This document shows, one piece after another, positions 15,878-25,831 of a stretch of DNA of 64,000 nucleotides. This DNA comes from Flavobacterium sp. ACN2 (GTDB lineage: Bacteria; Bacteroidota; Bacteroidia; Flavobacteriales; Flavobacteriaceae). Every line of letters starts with the position of its first letter. Within the stretch, counting starts at the first letter, position 1. The position numbers and the translations under genes were made by a program. Location of the stretch: contig NZ_MRCM01000008.1 in the NCBI RefSeq assembly GCF_002303885.1, positions 1 through 64,000 on the forward strand. The letters are read 5' to 3'. The notes beneath the pieces were generated by a model. That model worked only from the letters and a program-made list of their open reading frames with translations, was not told the DNA's origin and made no database searches.

Positions 15878-18697
15878 ATGGTAAAAAAATACGCAGTCTT
15901 CTTTATTTTTTGGTTCTTTAATTTTGCTTTTTCGCAGAAAGAAATTACGGTAACAGGAATTGTTATTGATGCCCGAACACAGAATCCGTTGGAAAGTGTA
16001 GTGGTAACGATACAGAACACAGCCGTGATGCAGCTTACGTCAAAAACAGGGAAATTTGAACTTCATATATTTCCCAAAAAAGAACAGCTGCTTTTACTAA
16101 GAAGTCAAGGATACAAAGATTTTCTTTTAAAAGTAAAGTCTAATTCTGGGCAAGATATTGATCTTGGAATTTTACAATTAGAAGACACTTATTCAGACGA
16201 GGTTCCGGCTGCATTGATTACGCTCTCAGATAATGATTTTTCAGATGATAATAGTTCCTCAGAAATGACATCTGGACTTTTACAATCTTCAAGAGATGCT
16301 TTTATGCAGGCATCGGCATTCAATTGGGGACAGGCTAGATTTCGTGTTCGCGGTTTAGATAGCGAAAACGCCATCACGATGCTTAACGGAATGCCAATGA
16401 ATAAAATTTACGATGGCAGACCACAATGGGGAAATTGGGGCGGTTTAAATAATGTGCTCCGAAATCAGGAATTCTCAGTAGGAACAGCAGCTTCCAATTA
16501 TACTTTTGGAGGCGTTTTAGGAACACAACAGATTTTTACTCGTGCTTCTTTGTATAGAAAAGGAACATCACTAACATTTTCGGGAAGCAATACCACTTAT
16601 TTATGGCGGGCAATAGGAACATATGCTTCGGGAATGAATGCTTCTGGTTGGGCTTTTGTAGTTTCGGCTGGAAAACGCTGGGCAGATGAAGGGTATTTTG
16701 AAGGAACCAATTTCGATGCCAACTCTTTTTTTCTTAGTGTCGAAAAGAAGCTAAACCATAGGCATTCTTTCAATTTTACAGGATTTTACACGCCAAATTC
16801 TCGCGGAAAAAATTCTGCTAACACGGCTGAGGTAACTGATTTAATCGGCGAAAAATACAATTCGTACTGGGGATTTCAGAATGGTAAAAAGAGAAATGCA
16901 AGAATAAAAAATGTAGAAGAGCCGCTCTTTATGCTGAATCATTATTTTAAAATTGATGATAAAACCAACCTGAATTCTGCCATTATGTATCAATTTGGAA
17001 AAGTTGGAAATAGCAATATAGATTATCAAAATGCTGATAGTCCCGATCCTGTTTATTACAAAAAAATGCCAAGCTATTTTAGTTCGCTTTACGCGAAAGA
17101 TCAAGGCGAATTTTCGGGTGCGTTTATTCCAGACTATGAAAATGCAGAAAAAAACAAAGTGGCATTTCTGGACCAGTCACAGATAAATTGGGATGAGATG
17201 TATTTTGCCAATCAAAAAATAGGGCAAAATGGTTATTTGCCTGCTCAAAGTCATTATGTGCTTTATGAAGACCGAACAGATGATCAGACTTTGGCAGTAA
17301 ATTCAAATCTGAATACACAGATAACTCCCAATATTTCTTTTGATGGCGGATTTACTTTTAAGAAATTAAAATCTCATAATTTTCAATATTTATTAGATCT
17401 TCTTGGTGGCGCTTATTTTGAAGATATTGATCCGTTTTATAAAGGAAGCCTTTCGCAATCCGATTTGCAGCATCCAAATCGCCAAGCCGCAAAAGGAGAT
17501 ATTTACGGATACAATTATAATTTACTGGCGAATAATTTAGATGTTTTTGCGCAGTTTAAATTTAGCTATAATAAAACAGAATTCTTTTTGGCGCAATCCT
17601 ATTCCATGTCAGATTACCAAAGAGAAGGGTTATATCAAAACGGATTGTATCCAACAAATTCGCTAGGAAAAAGTGAGAAAGTAAATTTTGAGAATTTCGG
17701 CTTCAAAGGAGGTTTCACCTATAAAATTTCAGGAAAACAATTGTTGTTTTTTAATGCTGCACATTTTACCAGAGCGCCTTCGCTTCGAAATACGTTTTCA
17801 AATTCACGCTTAAATAATAATGTCGTTGACGGAATCGAAAGTGAAAATATCAGTAGTGCCGAGGCTAATTATGTATACCGTTCTGCAAAACTCAAATTAC
17901 GTTTAACAGCATATTATTCTTTGATTAAAAACACTTCGAAAACTTCTTACTTCTATGCAGAAGGAATTTTTGACAACGGTTCGGGTTATGATTCAACCAA
18001 TGCATTTGTAAGTCAGACTTTGACCAATTTGGATAAGAAAAATATTGGAGCAGAATTAAGTTTTGAGTATCAGATTTGGCCAACAGTAAAAACAACTTTA
18101 TCTGCAGCATTCGGGAATTACATCTACAATAGCAATCCGAATGTAATGATTGTAAACGATGCCAATAGAGCGAAAGAAGGAGCGCAAACAACTTTTGATT
18201 TTGGAAGCGCTTATTTAAAGAACTATAAGCAGCCAGGGACTCCACAGCAGGCTTATTCTTTTGGATTAGAATATCGTGATCCAAAGTTCTGGTGGATTGG
18301 AGGCAACATCAATTATTTGGCAGAAAGCTATATTGATGTTTCACCAATTTCTCGTACTTCTCAATTTTATATCAATCCAGCCAATAGTTTTCCTTTTCCT
18401 GAAGCAACATCTGAAAGAGGAAATGAATTGTTAAAACAAGAAAAGTTTAATCCTGCTACATTACTAAATTTTAGCGGAGGCAAATCTTGGCGTATTCATA
18501 AAAAATATGTGGGGCTTTTTGCCAGCATAAATAATGTTTTCGATTTAATGTATAAAACTGGTGGTTTTGAACAGGCAAGAAATGCCAATTTTAGAGCACT
18601 AAATCAGGACGCATCTAGTGGAACGCCATCTTTTGGACCAAGATATTATTATGGCTATGGCCGAACTTATTTTCTAAATCTTACAATCGGTTTATAA
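15878..18697 (+). CDS. TonB-dependent outer-membrane receptor
   Basis: A 939-aa protein. It has a signal peptide (about 1-19, ending FAFSQ), a carboxypeptidase-regulatory-like beta domain (about 22-95, starting EITVTGIVIDARTQNPLESV), a plug domain (about 130-235, with FRVRGLDSENAITMLNGMPM) and a 22-strand barrel ending in the aromatic-rich YFLNLTIGL. No SusD-type partner follows. Instead a DUF5689 lipoprotein begins 12 bp later, a pairing often seen in Flavobacteriia, sometimes with a secreted nuclease. The ligand cannot be inferred from sequence. Confidence 0.92.
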   Translation: MVKKYAVFFIFWFFNFAFSQKEITVTGIVIDARTQNPLESVVVTIQNTAVMQLTSKTGKFELHIFPKKEQLLLLRSQGYKDFLLKVKSNSGQDIDLGILQLEDTYSDEVPAALITLSDNDFSDDNSSSEMTSGLLQSSRDAFMQASAFNWGQARFRVRGLDSENAITMLNGMPMNKIYDGRPQWGNWGGLNNVLRNQEFSVGTAASNYTFGGVLGTQQIFTRASLYRKGTSLTFSGSNTTYLWRAIGTYASGMNASGWAFVVSAGKRWADEGYFEGTNFDANSFFLSVEKKLNHRHSFNFTGFYTPNSRGKNSANTAEVTDLIGEKYNSYWGFQNGKKRNARIKNVEEPLFMLNHYFKIDDKTNLNSAIMYQFGKVGNSNIDYQNADSPDPVYYKKMPSYFSSLYAKDQGEFSGAFIPDYENAEKNKVAFLDQSQINWDEMYFANQKIGQNGYLPAQSHYVLYEDRTDDQTLAVNSNLNTQITPNISFDGGFTFKKLKSHNFQYLLDLLGGAYFEDIDPFYKGSLSQSDLQHPNRQAAKGDIYGYNYNLLANNLDVFAQFKFSYNKTEFFLAQSYSMSDYQREGLYQNGLYPTNSLGKSEKVNFENFGFKGGFTYKISGKQLLFFNAAHFTRAPSLRNTFSNSRLNNNVVDGIESENISSAEANYVYRSAKLKLRLTAYYSLIKNTSKTSYFYAEGIFDNGSGYDSTNAFVSQTLTNLDKKNIGAELSFEYQIWPTVKTTLSAAFGNYIYNSNPNVMIVNDANRAKEGAQTTFDFGSAYLKNYKQPGTPQQAYSFGLEYRDPKFWWIGGNINYLAESYIDVSPISRTSQFYINPANSFPFPEATSERGNELLKQEKFNPATLLNFSGGKSWRIHKKYVGLFASINNVFDLMYKTGGFEQARNANFRALNQDASSGTPSFGPRYYYGYGRTYFLNLTIGL

Positions 18698-18708
18698 ACC
18701 TATTCCTC

Positions 18709-20046
18709 ATGAAAAAACTAATTTTATTTTTTGTTATATCGTTACTGTATGGTTGCAGTAATGAGGTTGAAACACCAGAATTAAAATGTAATCAACCTAA
18801 TTTTACTGTAAACAAATCGGTAGCAAAAGTATGTGAGCTTTCGGGAACGACTGCTAAACAATATTTATATGATGATATCATAGAAGCTTATGTTGTATCG
18901 AGTGATGAAGGAGGTAATTTTTTCAAAACGATTTCATTACAGACAAAAGAAACTGAAAATGCGCCTGCTATTGGTTTTAGTGCTCCAGTTGATGCCACCA
19001 ATACTTACATTGATTATCGAGTGGGAAATAAAGTGTTTGTAAAACTTAAAAATCAATTTACAGATTTGTATTATGGTGGTTTAAGAATCGGAAGTTTGTA
19101 TGTGAGCAATGCTGGAGACCCGACAATTGGAAGGATTTCTCAAAATGAATATAGAAATGTGTTAAATGCTTCCTGTACAACTATAGACGAGAATCAATTG
19201 GTAAAATCACTTTCTGTGGAAGAGGCGTTTTCAGATTCTAAACTAAATACTTTGATTGAATTAAATGATGTTGAATTTACAGAAGCGGCATTAGGACGCC
19301 ATTATTTTGAAGAATCCAATAATGTAGGAGGTTCAACGAATTGGTATTTGAGGGATAAAACAGGAAATCAGATTATTTTTAGAACAAGCGCTTATGCAAA
19401 ATTTGCAGATCATTTTGTACCAGAGGGAAGTGGAAAAGTGAGAGGTATTCTAACAAAATTTGGTTCTGATTATCAGTTTATGGTTCGCTATGAAAGTGAT
19501 ATTGTAATGAATGGGAAAAGAAGTACTCCATTTTTTTCTGAAGATTTTCAATCGGTTAAAAACAATGTCAATTTTACGCTTCCAGGTTGGAGTAATATTG
19601 TTGAAAAAGCAGCAAAATTGTGGAAAAGCATGGTGTATTCTGGAAATGGATATGCAGAATTTAATACCACAAGTACAACTGCAGCTGAGAATATAGCTTG
19701 GTTAGTTTCACCAAAAATAAATCTTACAGGATACAAAAATGCTGTTCTCTCGTTTAGAAGTGCACAGCATGATTTGAAAGTAGATTCGCCTCTAAATACT
19801 TTAGAGGTTTATGTTTCAACCAATTTTGACGGTGCAAGTGTGACCAAAGCAAAATGGACAAAATTGGAAGCAAAAGTGCCAACGCTTTCAACGCCTGCTC
19901 GAGAATTTATAAGTTCTGGCGGAATCGCTCTTTCTGCTTATTCTGGAAACATACATATTGCATTTAAATATATTGGTTCTGGAAAAGACAAAACATTAAA
20001 TGGCGCTTTTATGGTAGATGACATAAAGATATTTGGAGAGAAGTAA
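18709..20046 (+). CDS. DUF5689 surface lipoprotein with choice-of-anchor J-like domain
   Basis: A 445-aa protein. Its lipoprotein signal ends LLYGC with Cys16. Residues about 25-265 form a DUF5689 region (LYDDIIEAYVVSSDEGGNFF, NQFTDLYYGGLRIGSLYV). The C-terminal part (FFSEDFQSVKNNVNF...SFRSAQHD) is a jellyroll of the choice-of-anchor J type. It probably works with the TonB receptor 12 bp upstream in binding or presenting a nutrient. Its last 62 bp are duplicated exactly at 25634-25695, on the far side of the effector cassette. Confidence 0.85.
   Translation: MKKLILFFVISLLYGCSNEVETPELKCNQPNFTVNKSVAKVCELSGTTAKQYLYDDIIEAYVVSSDEGGNFFKTISLQTKETENAPAIGFSAPVDATNTYIDYRVGNKVFVKLKNQFTDLYYGGLRIGSLYVSNAGDPTIGRISQNEYRNVLNASCTTIDENQLVKSLSVEEAFSDSKLNTLIELNDVEFTEAALGRHYFEESNNVGGSTNWYLRDKTGNQIIFRTSAYAKFADHFVPEGSGKVRGILTKFGSDYQFMVRYESDIVMNGKRSTPFFSEDFQSVKNNVNFTLPGWSNIVEKAAKLWKSMVYSGNGYAEFNTTSTTAAENIAWLVSPKINLTGYKNAVLSFRSAQHDLKVDSPLNTLEVYVSTNFDGASVTKAKWTKLEAKVPTLSTPAREFISSGGIALSAYSGNIHIAFKYIGSGKDKTLNGAFMVDDIKIFGEK
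19985..20046 (+). repeat. 62-bp direct repeat, copy 1 (3' end of the DUF5689 gene)
   Basis: It begins AAGACAAAACATTAAATGGC, ends TTTGGAGAGAAGTAA and includes the DUF5689 stop codon. It is identical over 62 bp to 25634-25695; the sequences diverge on both sides. Confidence 0.95.
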
Positions 20047-20211
20047 GTGGTATTTTGTGAAAAGGAAATTAAGAGGTTGAATTAGTTTTTTTTTAGCGGG
20101 TTTAGGCCGTTAAATCTATAGCATTCTGTTAAGGTCATTAAAAACCGAAAAATATTAAAAGAAGAGATTTTTAAAAACGTACTATTTTTCTTTCTTATTT
20201 GATTTAATCCT

Positions 20212-20219
20212 TATATTTG
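20212..20219 (+). promoter_or_regulatory. -7 box TATATTTG upstream of the effector cassette
   Basis: It matches TAnnTTTG exactly, 19 bp before the ATG of the LysM-like gene. I could not find a convincing -33 TTG at the usual distance. Confidence 0.5.
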
Positions 20220-20238
20220 ATTTTCTAAAATATAAGAC

Positions 20239-21474
20239 ATGTCTTACATAAAGCCTTTTTCTTATGATGATTTTTTGACGTATAAAATCCAAGATGGAGA
20301 TACGCCAGAAAGTGTTGCCAAAAACCTAGACATCGATTTATATTCTTTAAGAAGTTATCATAATCGTTATTGTGAATCTGTTGAAGACTGTATTGGACCT
20401 GTTTTTCCAAGACACTTGAAATTTGTGATTATAAAACCTCCAGTAGTTCAGCTTATAGATGAAGAAAAAGAACAACAACGCAATAAAGTCGTATTTAATG
20501 ATTCACCTGGAAAACTTTCTTTAAATTATTCTCATGGTGAAAAAAAATATGCTGTTCTATGTACTATTGAAAATGGTAAAGATGTTCATTCAATAAAACA
20601 GCAGATCAAAATAAGCTGGCAAGCAGAAAACGCAGGTTTTCATTTTTATTATGTATCTCGTGATGAGGCGCTATATGTAAACGACACCGCTACAAATACA
20701 ATGGCACAAGAGATTGCTCAAAAAGCATCTCAGGCATTATATCCTCTGCTTATTGTTGTTGATGAAAGCGGAAAATGGGTTTACGTTAATAATTATGATC
20801 AAATAGTTGAACGCTGGCACGAAACCAAAAAACAGATAAGAAAATATTATAAAGGCGATCAAACCGAAAAATATTTCAAGATTTACGATAAAAATCTCGC
20901 AGATGAAGACAGTTTATTTCTTTCTATTCAGAAAGACTGGTTTTTAAATGCTCTGTTTAACGAAATTCATGTCCAGTATCCTCAAGATTTATCACTCAAA
21001 AAACATATTAGTTTTCCACATCTTCATAATACTAAAAGTATTCAATATTTAGTAAATCAAAAAATAGACGAACATCTAGATACCGATAACCTGATTCTTA
21101 TTGACATAATCGGAAAACTAGACGATTCTAGAACCAAGACCGATTTTCAAAATGAATTAAATCATCCCGTAAAAGAATATTCGGACGAAAAAGCTGGAGG
21201 AAATTACATGGCAAAATATTATTTAAACCCAAACTCATATATGCCAGAAGCATTTATAGTGAGTGCTGATTTAGAATTGGATATTCCTCAAAAATATACT
21301 GTAACCGCAACTCATTTAGACACCGCTACAGAACTTGTCATTGCTTCAAGACAGCCTTTGTTTGTAAGCGGAACAGCAATCAAAACAAAATCTGGAAACT
21401 CATTTTGGTATTTGCTTTTTACGATTTTAATATTCGTTGCATTAATCTATGCCATTTCAAAATTATACACCTAA
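20239..21474 (+). CDS. LysM-like protein with C-terminal membrane anchor, first gene of the effector cassette
   Basis: A 411-aa protein. Residues about 12-65 (FLTYKIQDGDTPESVAKNLD then IDLYSLRSYHN) resemble a LysM fold. The middle (residues about 70-380) is unassigned. A single membrane helix lies at about 387-408 (FWYLLFTILIFVALIYAISK). LysM-like proteins precede DUF4280 spikes in Bacteroidota type VI or contractile-injection effector modules, where they may act in loading. The gene is followed by the DUF4280 gene 13 bp later. No signal peptide is present. Confidence 0.65.
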   Translation: MSYIKPFSYDDFLTYKIQDGDTPESVAKNLDIDLYSLRSYHNRYCESVEDCIGPVFPRHLKFVIIKPPVVQLIDEEKEQQRNKVVFNDSPGKLSLNYSHGEKKYAVLCTIENGKDVHSIKQQIKISWQAENAGFHFYYVSRDEALYVNDTATNTMAQEIAQKASQALYPLLIVVDESGKWVYVNNYDQIVERWHETKKQIRKYYKGDQTEKYFKIYDKNLADEDSLFLSIQKDWFLNALFNEIHVQYPQDLSLKKHISFPHLHNTKSIQYLVNQKIDEHLDTDNLILIDIIGKLDDSRTKTDFQNELNHPVKEYSDEKAGGNYMAKYYLNPNSYMPEAFIVSADLELDIPQKYTVTATHLDTATELVIASRQPLFVSGTAIKTKSGNSFWYLLFTILIFVALIYAISKLYT

Positions 21475-21487
21475 TAAATTTAAATAA

Positions 21488-21985
21488 ATGAGCGAAAAAC
21501 ATTTAGTAGTACAAGGCGCAACCTGCAAATGCAAGTTTAGTGAAGACAGTTCAAAAACCGATAAAATTAAAGTCAAATCACAATCCAAACATTTTGGAAA
21601 CGATAAAGGCTCCAACAAACTAATTGCGACAACGAAAGAAATTGGACAGACACTTGAAAATAACACTTTTGGCAAATGCAAAAAACAGCCCGCTGGAAAC
21701 AGTTTTTTGCCCTGTCAGGCAGTAATAACCCAATGGAGTAATTTCTACGAAAAAGTAACCCTTAGCAATCAAGGCAAAATACTGCTAGAGGATAGTAAAG
21801 CAACCTGTCCAATGGGTACGCCAGATTGCATCGAAATAATAAATCACGGGCAAACAGCTGAGCCTGGCGAACAAAATTTTAAAAATATCAGCCCTATGAT
21901 TCATAATCTTATTAATCCAATGGTTGATGTTAGGGAAATGTATACACAAGAAGCAAAACATGAGGGCATAAAATTTAACAACTAA
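21488..21985 (+). CDS. DUF4280 PAAR-like spike protein
   Basis: A 165-aa protein that fits DUF4280. It begins VVQGATCKCKF, continues NTFGKCKKQPAGNSFLPCQA, and ends with LLEDSKATCPMGTPDCIEII and HGQ. The Cys pattern and the repeated short beta segments are those of PAAR-like tip proteins of Bacteroidota type VI secretion or related contractile systems. Such a tip would carry the product of the next gene. It lies 13 bp after the LysM-like gene and 11 bp before the 872-aa gene. No baseplate, sheath or tube gene is in the window, so the cassette is an orphan module. Confidence 0.85.
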   Translation: MSEKHLVVQGATCKCKFSEDSSKTDKIKVKSQSKHFGNDKGSNKLIATTKEIGQTLENNTFGKCKKQPAGNSFLPCQAVITQWSNFYEKVTLSNQGKILLEDSKATCPMGTPDCIEIINHGQTAEPGEQNFKNISPMIHNLINPMVDVREMYTQEAKHEGIKFNN

Positions 21986-21996
21986 ATATATCTAAA

Positions 21997-24615
21997 ATGG
22001 CAAAAGGTGTTAAAAAAATAAGGTGGACAGGAAAAGGCAGAGTTATAAATAATTTGTGTATTCCTAATAAAAAAGTTGTAATACATCCTGATCAAGAAGT
22101 TTCTTTTGAAATAGAATCATGGTATGACGGCACAACCGAAGAAGAGAAGAAAAGGAACATAACCTGGATTTTACAAGAAGCCAAAACAAGAAAAGAAATT
22201 GCTGAAAAACTAATACCATCAATTACGCCAAAACTTTTAAGCATTCCTAAAAATCTATGTGGACCCTACGAGTATTATCTGGAAGCAAGTCTTTTTGGGA
22301 AAAGAGATTTATATAACGACACAGGTCTAATTATTCGCGGAGAATGCCCTCCGAAAATTTTAGACAGCAAATGGTGTAAAACCAATAATGCCGAAGATGT
22401 CCGCAAAATATACTTTTTCTCTTATGGAGAGAAACTCTATCTCAATTTAAAAACCGAAGGGCTAAACGGACACTTAAACCTCTCTATTGATATTTTTAGA
22501 AGAGTTAAAGCTGGAATTAATGTTAGCATAAAAAGATATACAAGCATAGATGTAATTGACGGTCAGGTAAATCTGGAAATAAAAGATTCTTTTTCGTGGT
22601 ACAACCTTATAAAGGATAAAAATGAAGTAGAAGAATTTTATATTCAGATTTTTGATCCCGTAAATCGCACTTATATAACCGACTATAATAATGATATAGC
22701 ACATGCACGTTTTTTACGCGTAAAAAACAAAATTGCTTCTATGGAGGTAAGCCCGCCTACAAATTTGTCTCCATTAAAAACTGGTGAGCCAGCCACGAAT
22801 TATATGAGTCATCATTTTTGTAAATACACCTTTATAAAAATGAATGATAAAATGCTCTTTGATGAAGCGAAATTAATAGAAGGGCAAAAATTAAGCAGAA
22901 ACATCTATGCTCATTTATTTGCTGGGGGAGACGAAAAAAATAAAAAAGTAACAATAGAGTTAGGCGAAAAAATTCCAGGTAAATGCGATAATCATAAGGC
23001 AAAAGTATTTGACATTACCAATTTGCAAAAAGCAGGAATCCAGAATCCGCAGCGAGTTTCTGCCAATTCATTTTCGTTCGAAAATAATTTTGAATATAAA
23101 TTTAAAGATGATTACAGACAATTTTTTACAGAGTATATTTTGCCTATACCTGCCGTAAAAGCAGCTATACCATTGGCGACCTGTAGCTACCAACATGTTT
23201 TAAATATAGAAATGCTACCAGATGTTGCTTGGGCATATCATTTTCAGTACGATAAACCAAATGGTGGCTTATTTAAAGATATTAATATAAAAATTCAAAG
23301 CGGTTTAAAAGAAGAATTAAATTATATAAAAGAATATCTAGGTATATTTATAAAACACGCTTTTAATATTCCTTCAGATTACATTAGCGATGCGATCTCA
23401 GATATAGCTATATATTATTTAGACAATACAGCAGATCAATTTGGTTTTGGTATTCATGCTTATCACTCTTTTGATCAACAAGGACTAAAACCAGCTGTAA
23501 TAATGGATTATACTGCAAAATATAAATGGATCGCAAAAGCTGTAATTCTACACTACGTTATTATTTCAGTTTTAGTAGATGCCTTGATATTGTACTTGAC
23601 ACGAGGTAGAGGAGCATTATCAAAAGTTGGAAAAATTGTTAGTGCGGTCGATAAATACGGTAAAAAAGTAGCCATAATTGGTAAGAGAAAAGGCTTCGAA
23701 TTAATAACTCCTAAAATCACATCGTACAGAGCACAGTATTACGAAAAACAACCTGATGGCAGAATTGCCTTTGTACAAACCGAAAAAGTCTCGGCATTGC
23801 CTTTGTTTGGTTTACAATATGAAGACAAACATACCTTAGGAACAATTACTACCAGTTTAACAGGTATTTCGACCGTATTTGATTATGCTAGAAAAGCCAT
23901 ATCTATTTTTGGGCAAATTACCCTGCTTAAAAAAATTCAGAACAAATTAAAAGGTGTTCCTTCCGATCCTAACAAAATGCCAAGCCCAATTAACACAAAC
24001 GATCTTAACAAAACTATCGACTGGCTGGAAGAGGCTATAGAAAATGGTGCACAACGCATTTTTAGTGAGCTTGGACATGAACTCAATTTTACAGTAACCA
24101 TAAAAGGAGAATATCAAGCCAATTACCAAATCTTTATAAACCATCTCGCAGAAGCTATAAGCATAAAAGACCAATTAGAAAACTACGTAAACAACAGCAA
24201 AGGTATTGTAGGACGCAAAAAAGGAATAAACGCTGTGGCCTCTTGTGAGCTCAAAACCGGTTACCACATAAAAACCGAATGGATCATGCGCTATGCACCC
24301 AATTTTATACAAGGTGTTATACCTGTAATAGATCGAGAAGCTAATGCCGAAGGACAAGCCGAAATACACGGAAGTCTTTTTTACGAACGTAAATATTTCT
24401 TCGAAAAACCACAATCGTATTATGTAGATAATGTAATTTTCTCTGGATTGGCGGGAAGTTTTTCAGGTAGTGTCAAAACAAAGAAAAATGGAAAAACTCC
24501 ACGAAATAATAATATCTTCATTCCAGAAACATCCTTTGTGTTAATGGAACCATATGTTGTAAAAGGAGAAAGAATATACCTATTTGAAAAAGATACAATA
24601 AAAGAACCAAAATAA
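21997..24615 (+). CDS. 872-aa candidate type VI-like effector
   Basis: I do not recognise a toxin domain. The N-terminal part (residues 1-260; MAKGVKKIRWTGKGRVINNL, HPDQEVSFEIESWYDGTTEE) looks like beta-sandwich units of the kind that adapt cargo to a PAAR spike. Residues about 510-530 (IAKAVILHYVIISVLVDALI) are a hydrophobic segment long enough to cross a membrane, followed by a basic stretch. The C-terminal third is mixed alpha/beta without a visible catalytic motif. The hydrophobic segment makes membrane insertion one possible mode. It lies directly behind the DUF4280 gene and 1 bp before a lipoprotein gene, the standard effector-immunity order. Confidence 0.6.
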   Translation: MAKGVKKIRWTGKGRVINNLCIPNKKVVIHPDQEVSFEIESWYDGTTEEEKKRNITWILQEAKTRKEIAEKLIPSITPKLLSIPKNLCGPYEYYLEASLFGKRDLYNDTGLIIRGECPPKILDSKWCKTNNAEDVRKIYFFSYGEKLYLNLKTEGLNGHLNLSIDIFRRVKAGINVSIKRYTSIDVIDGQVNLEIKDSFSWYNLIKDKNEVEEFYIQIFDPVNRTYITDYNNDIAHARFLRVKNKIASMEVSPPTNLSPLKTGEPATNYMSHHFCKYTFIKMNDKMLFDEAKLIEGQKLSRNIYAHLFAGGDEKNKKVTIELGEKIPGKCDNHKAKVFDITNLQKAGIQNPQRVSANSFSFENNFEYKFKDDYRQFFTEYILPIPAVKAAIPLATCSYQHVLNIEMLPDVAWAYHFQYDKPNGGLFKDINIKIQSGLKEELNYIKEYLGIFIKHAFNIPSDYISDAISDIAIYYLDNTADQFGFGIHAYHSFDQQGLKPAVIMDYTAKYKWIAKAVILHYVIISVLVDALILYLTRGRGALSKVGKIVSAVDKYGKKVAIIGKRKGFELITPKITSYRAQYYEKQPDGRIAFVQTEKVSALPLFGLQYEDKHTLGTITTSLTGISTVFDYARKAISIFGQITLLKKIQNKLKGVPSDPNKMPSPINTNDLNKTIDWLEEAIENGAQRIFSELGHELNFTVTIKGEYQANYQIFINHLAEAISIKDQLENYVNNSKGIVGRKKGINAVASCELKTGYHIKTEWIMRYAPNFIQGVIPVIDREANAEGQAEIHGSLFYERKYFFEKPQSYYVDNVIFSGLAGSFSGSVKTKKNGKTPRNNNIFIPETSFVLMEPYVVKGERIYLFEKDTIKEPK

Positions 24616-24616
24616 A

Positions 24617-25630
24617 ATGAAGAAACTTATTATAACATTTTCCCTTGCCATATTGTTTACAGCTTGTGGGCAAGAAAAAAAACAATCTATAAATATCAAT
24701 AATATGAATACAAATTATCCTGACATAAATGCAAAAAATTTTGAGCAAAGATTATCCAATGCTGTAAAGCATTTCGAGAAAGAACCAATGTATTACATGC
24801 GCATCAATAAAATAAATTGTTTAGTCGAAATATTAATAAATGATTATCCTGTTCATAAAGATTACGAACTCTCTAATTATGCTACTCCAATAGAAATTAA
24901 CCACGCAATATTAAAAAGTGGAGAACAAAAATTAACTTATCGTCTTTACCCTATTGGAAATCTTCTTAAAGAGAATTATGGTGAGGGTGATAATGTAAAT
25001 ACATTAACTAATAACACTTCCATATCAATTTCTATTATAAAAATGGACAATAATGGTAAAAAAACACTAGAAGATGAAGAAATAATAATAAAAAACAGCA
25101 GTTTAAACGATGCTAAAGGAAATTTTATTGGATCGGGTAAACCTTATTATGAATTTACTTTTCCTTTTAATGCTTATGTTCCTTATGAAAACGAAGGATG
25201 GAATAATGGCGAGGATTTAACCAAACTAGACCAAAAATTATTAGAACAAAAAGCTAGAGAATTTTACAATGAATACGGTAAAACTTACCTAAATAAAGAT
25301 GTTAATTTACAAGCAAGTTTAAATTTTGGAGAAGAAAAAAGAAACGCAATAGCGCTTTACAGGAGATCTTTTGAAATTGCTGAACTTTGGAATGAATATG
25401 AATCCGATTTAAATGAAAAAAATATAAAAGTTCTTCCTCTAGAAAATTATAAGATGGTTTTTTTTGGCAATAACCGTATTCTCTTTTTACAATCAAAATC
25501 TCTGCAATTAGAGTACAGAGGCTATGGTGCTTTATTAATACAAAGTGAGGATTTTAATATTATGCCTGGAATTTATCTCTACCTGCCAGAAGGAAAAAAA
25601 TTAGAAGATGGTTTATATATGATAAATTAA
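24617..25630 (+). CDS. Lipoprotein, candidate immunity protein of the effector cassette
   Basis: A 337-aa protein with a lipoprotein signal ending ILFTAC (Cys17) and a mature region rich in Asn, Glu and Tyr. No known domain is recognised. It starts 1 bp after the effector stop, so the two are almost certainly co-translated. A periplasmic lipoprotein immediately downstream of a spike-borne effector is the usual place for an immunity protein, but this is inferred. The gene stops 3 bp before the 62-bp repeat that ends the cassette. Confidence 0.65.
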   Translation: MKKLIITFSLAILFTACGQEKKQSININNMNTNYPDINAKNFEQRLSNAVKHFEKEPMYYMRINKINCLVEILINDYPVHKDYELSNYATPIEINHAILKSGEQKLTYRLYPIGNLLKENYGEGDNVNTLTNNTSISISIIKMDNNGKKTLEDEEIIIKNSSLNDAKGNFIGSGKPYYEFTFPFNAYVPYENEGWNNGEDLTKLDQKLLEQKAREFYNEYGKTYLNKDVNLQASLNFGEEKRNAIALYRRSFEIAELWNEYESDLNEKNIKVLPLENYKMVFFGNNRILFLQSKSLQLEYRGYGALLIQSEDFNIMPGIYLYLPEGKKLEDGLYMIN

Positions 25631-25633
25631 AAG

Positions 25634-25695
25634 AAGACAAAACATTAAATGGCGCTTTTATGGTAGATGACATAAAGATATTTGGAGAGAAGTAA
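25634..25695 (+). repeat. 62-bp direct repeat, copy 2 (downstream boundary of the effector cassette)
   Basis: Identical to 19985-20046, the 3' end of the DUF5689 gene, but here it is a detached non-coding copy just after the last cassette gene. The two copies bracket 5.6 kb. Confidence 0.95.
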
Positions 25696-25831
25696 AAACT
25701 AATTTAGAATAATGAAAATAATGTGCTGATTTTTAAAGTATTATTGAAAAGTTTGTAGTTTTTGTATTTCAAAACGTTAAAATCTAATTGAATTTTGTAC
25801 TTTGGTCATCCCAAATCAATACAAATACCAC

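Noticed and set aside
20047..25633. Prophage or ICE
   Set aside because: No integrase, recombinase, relaxase, capsid or tail gene is present; only the effector module and its flanking repeats are seen.
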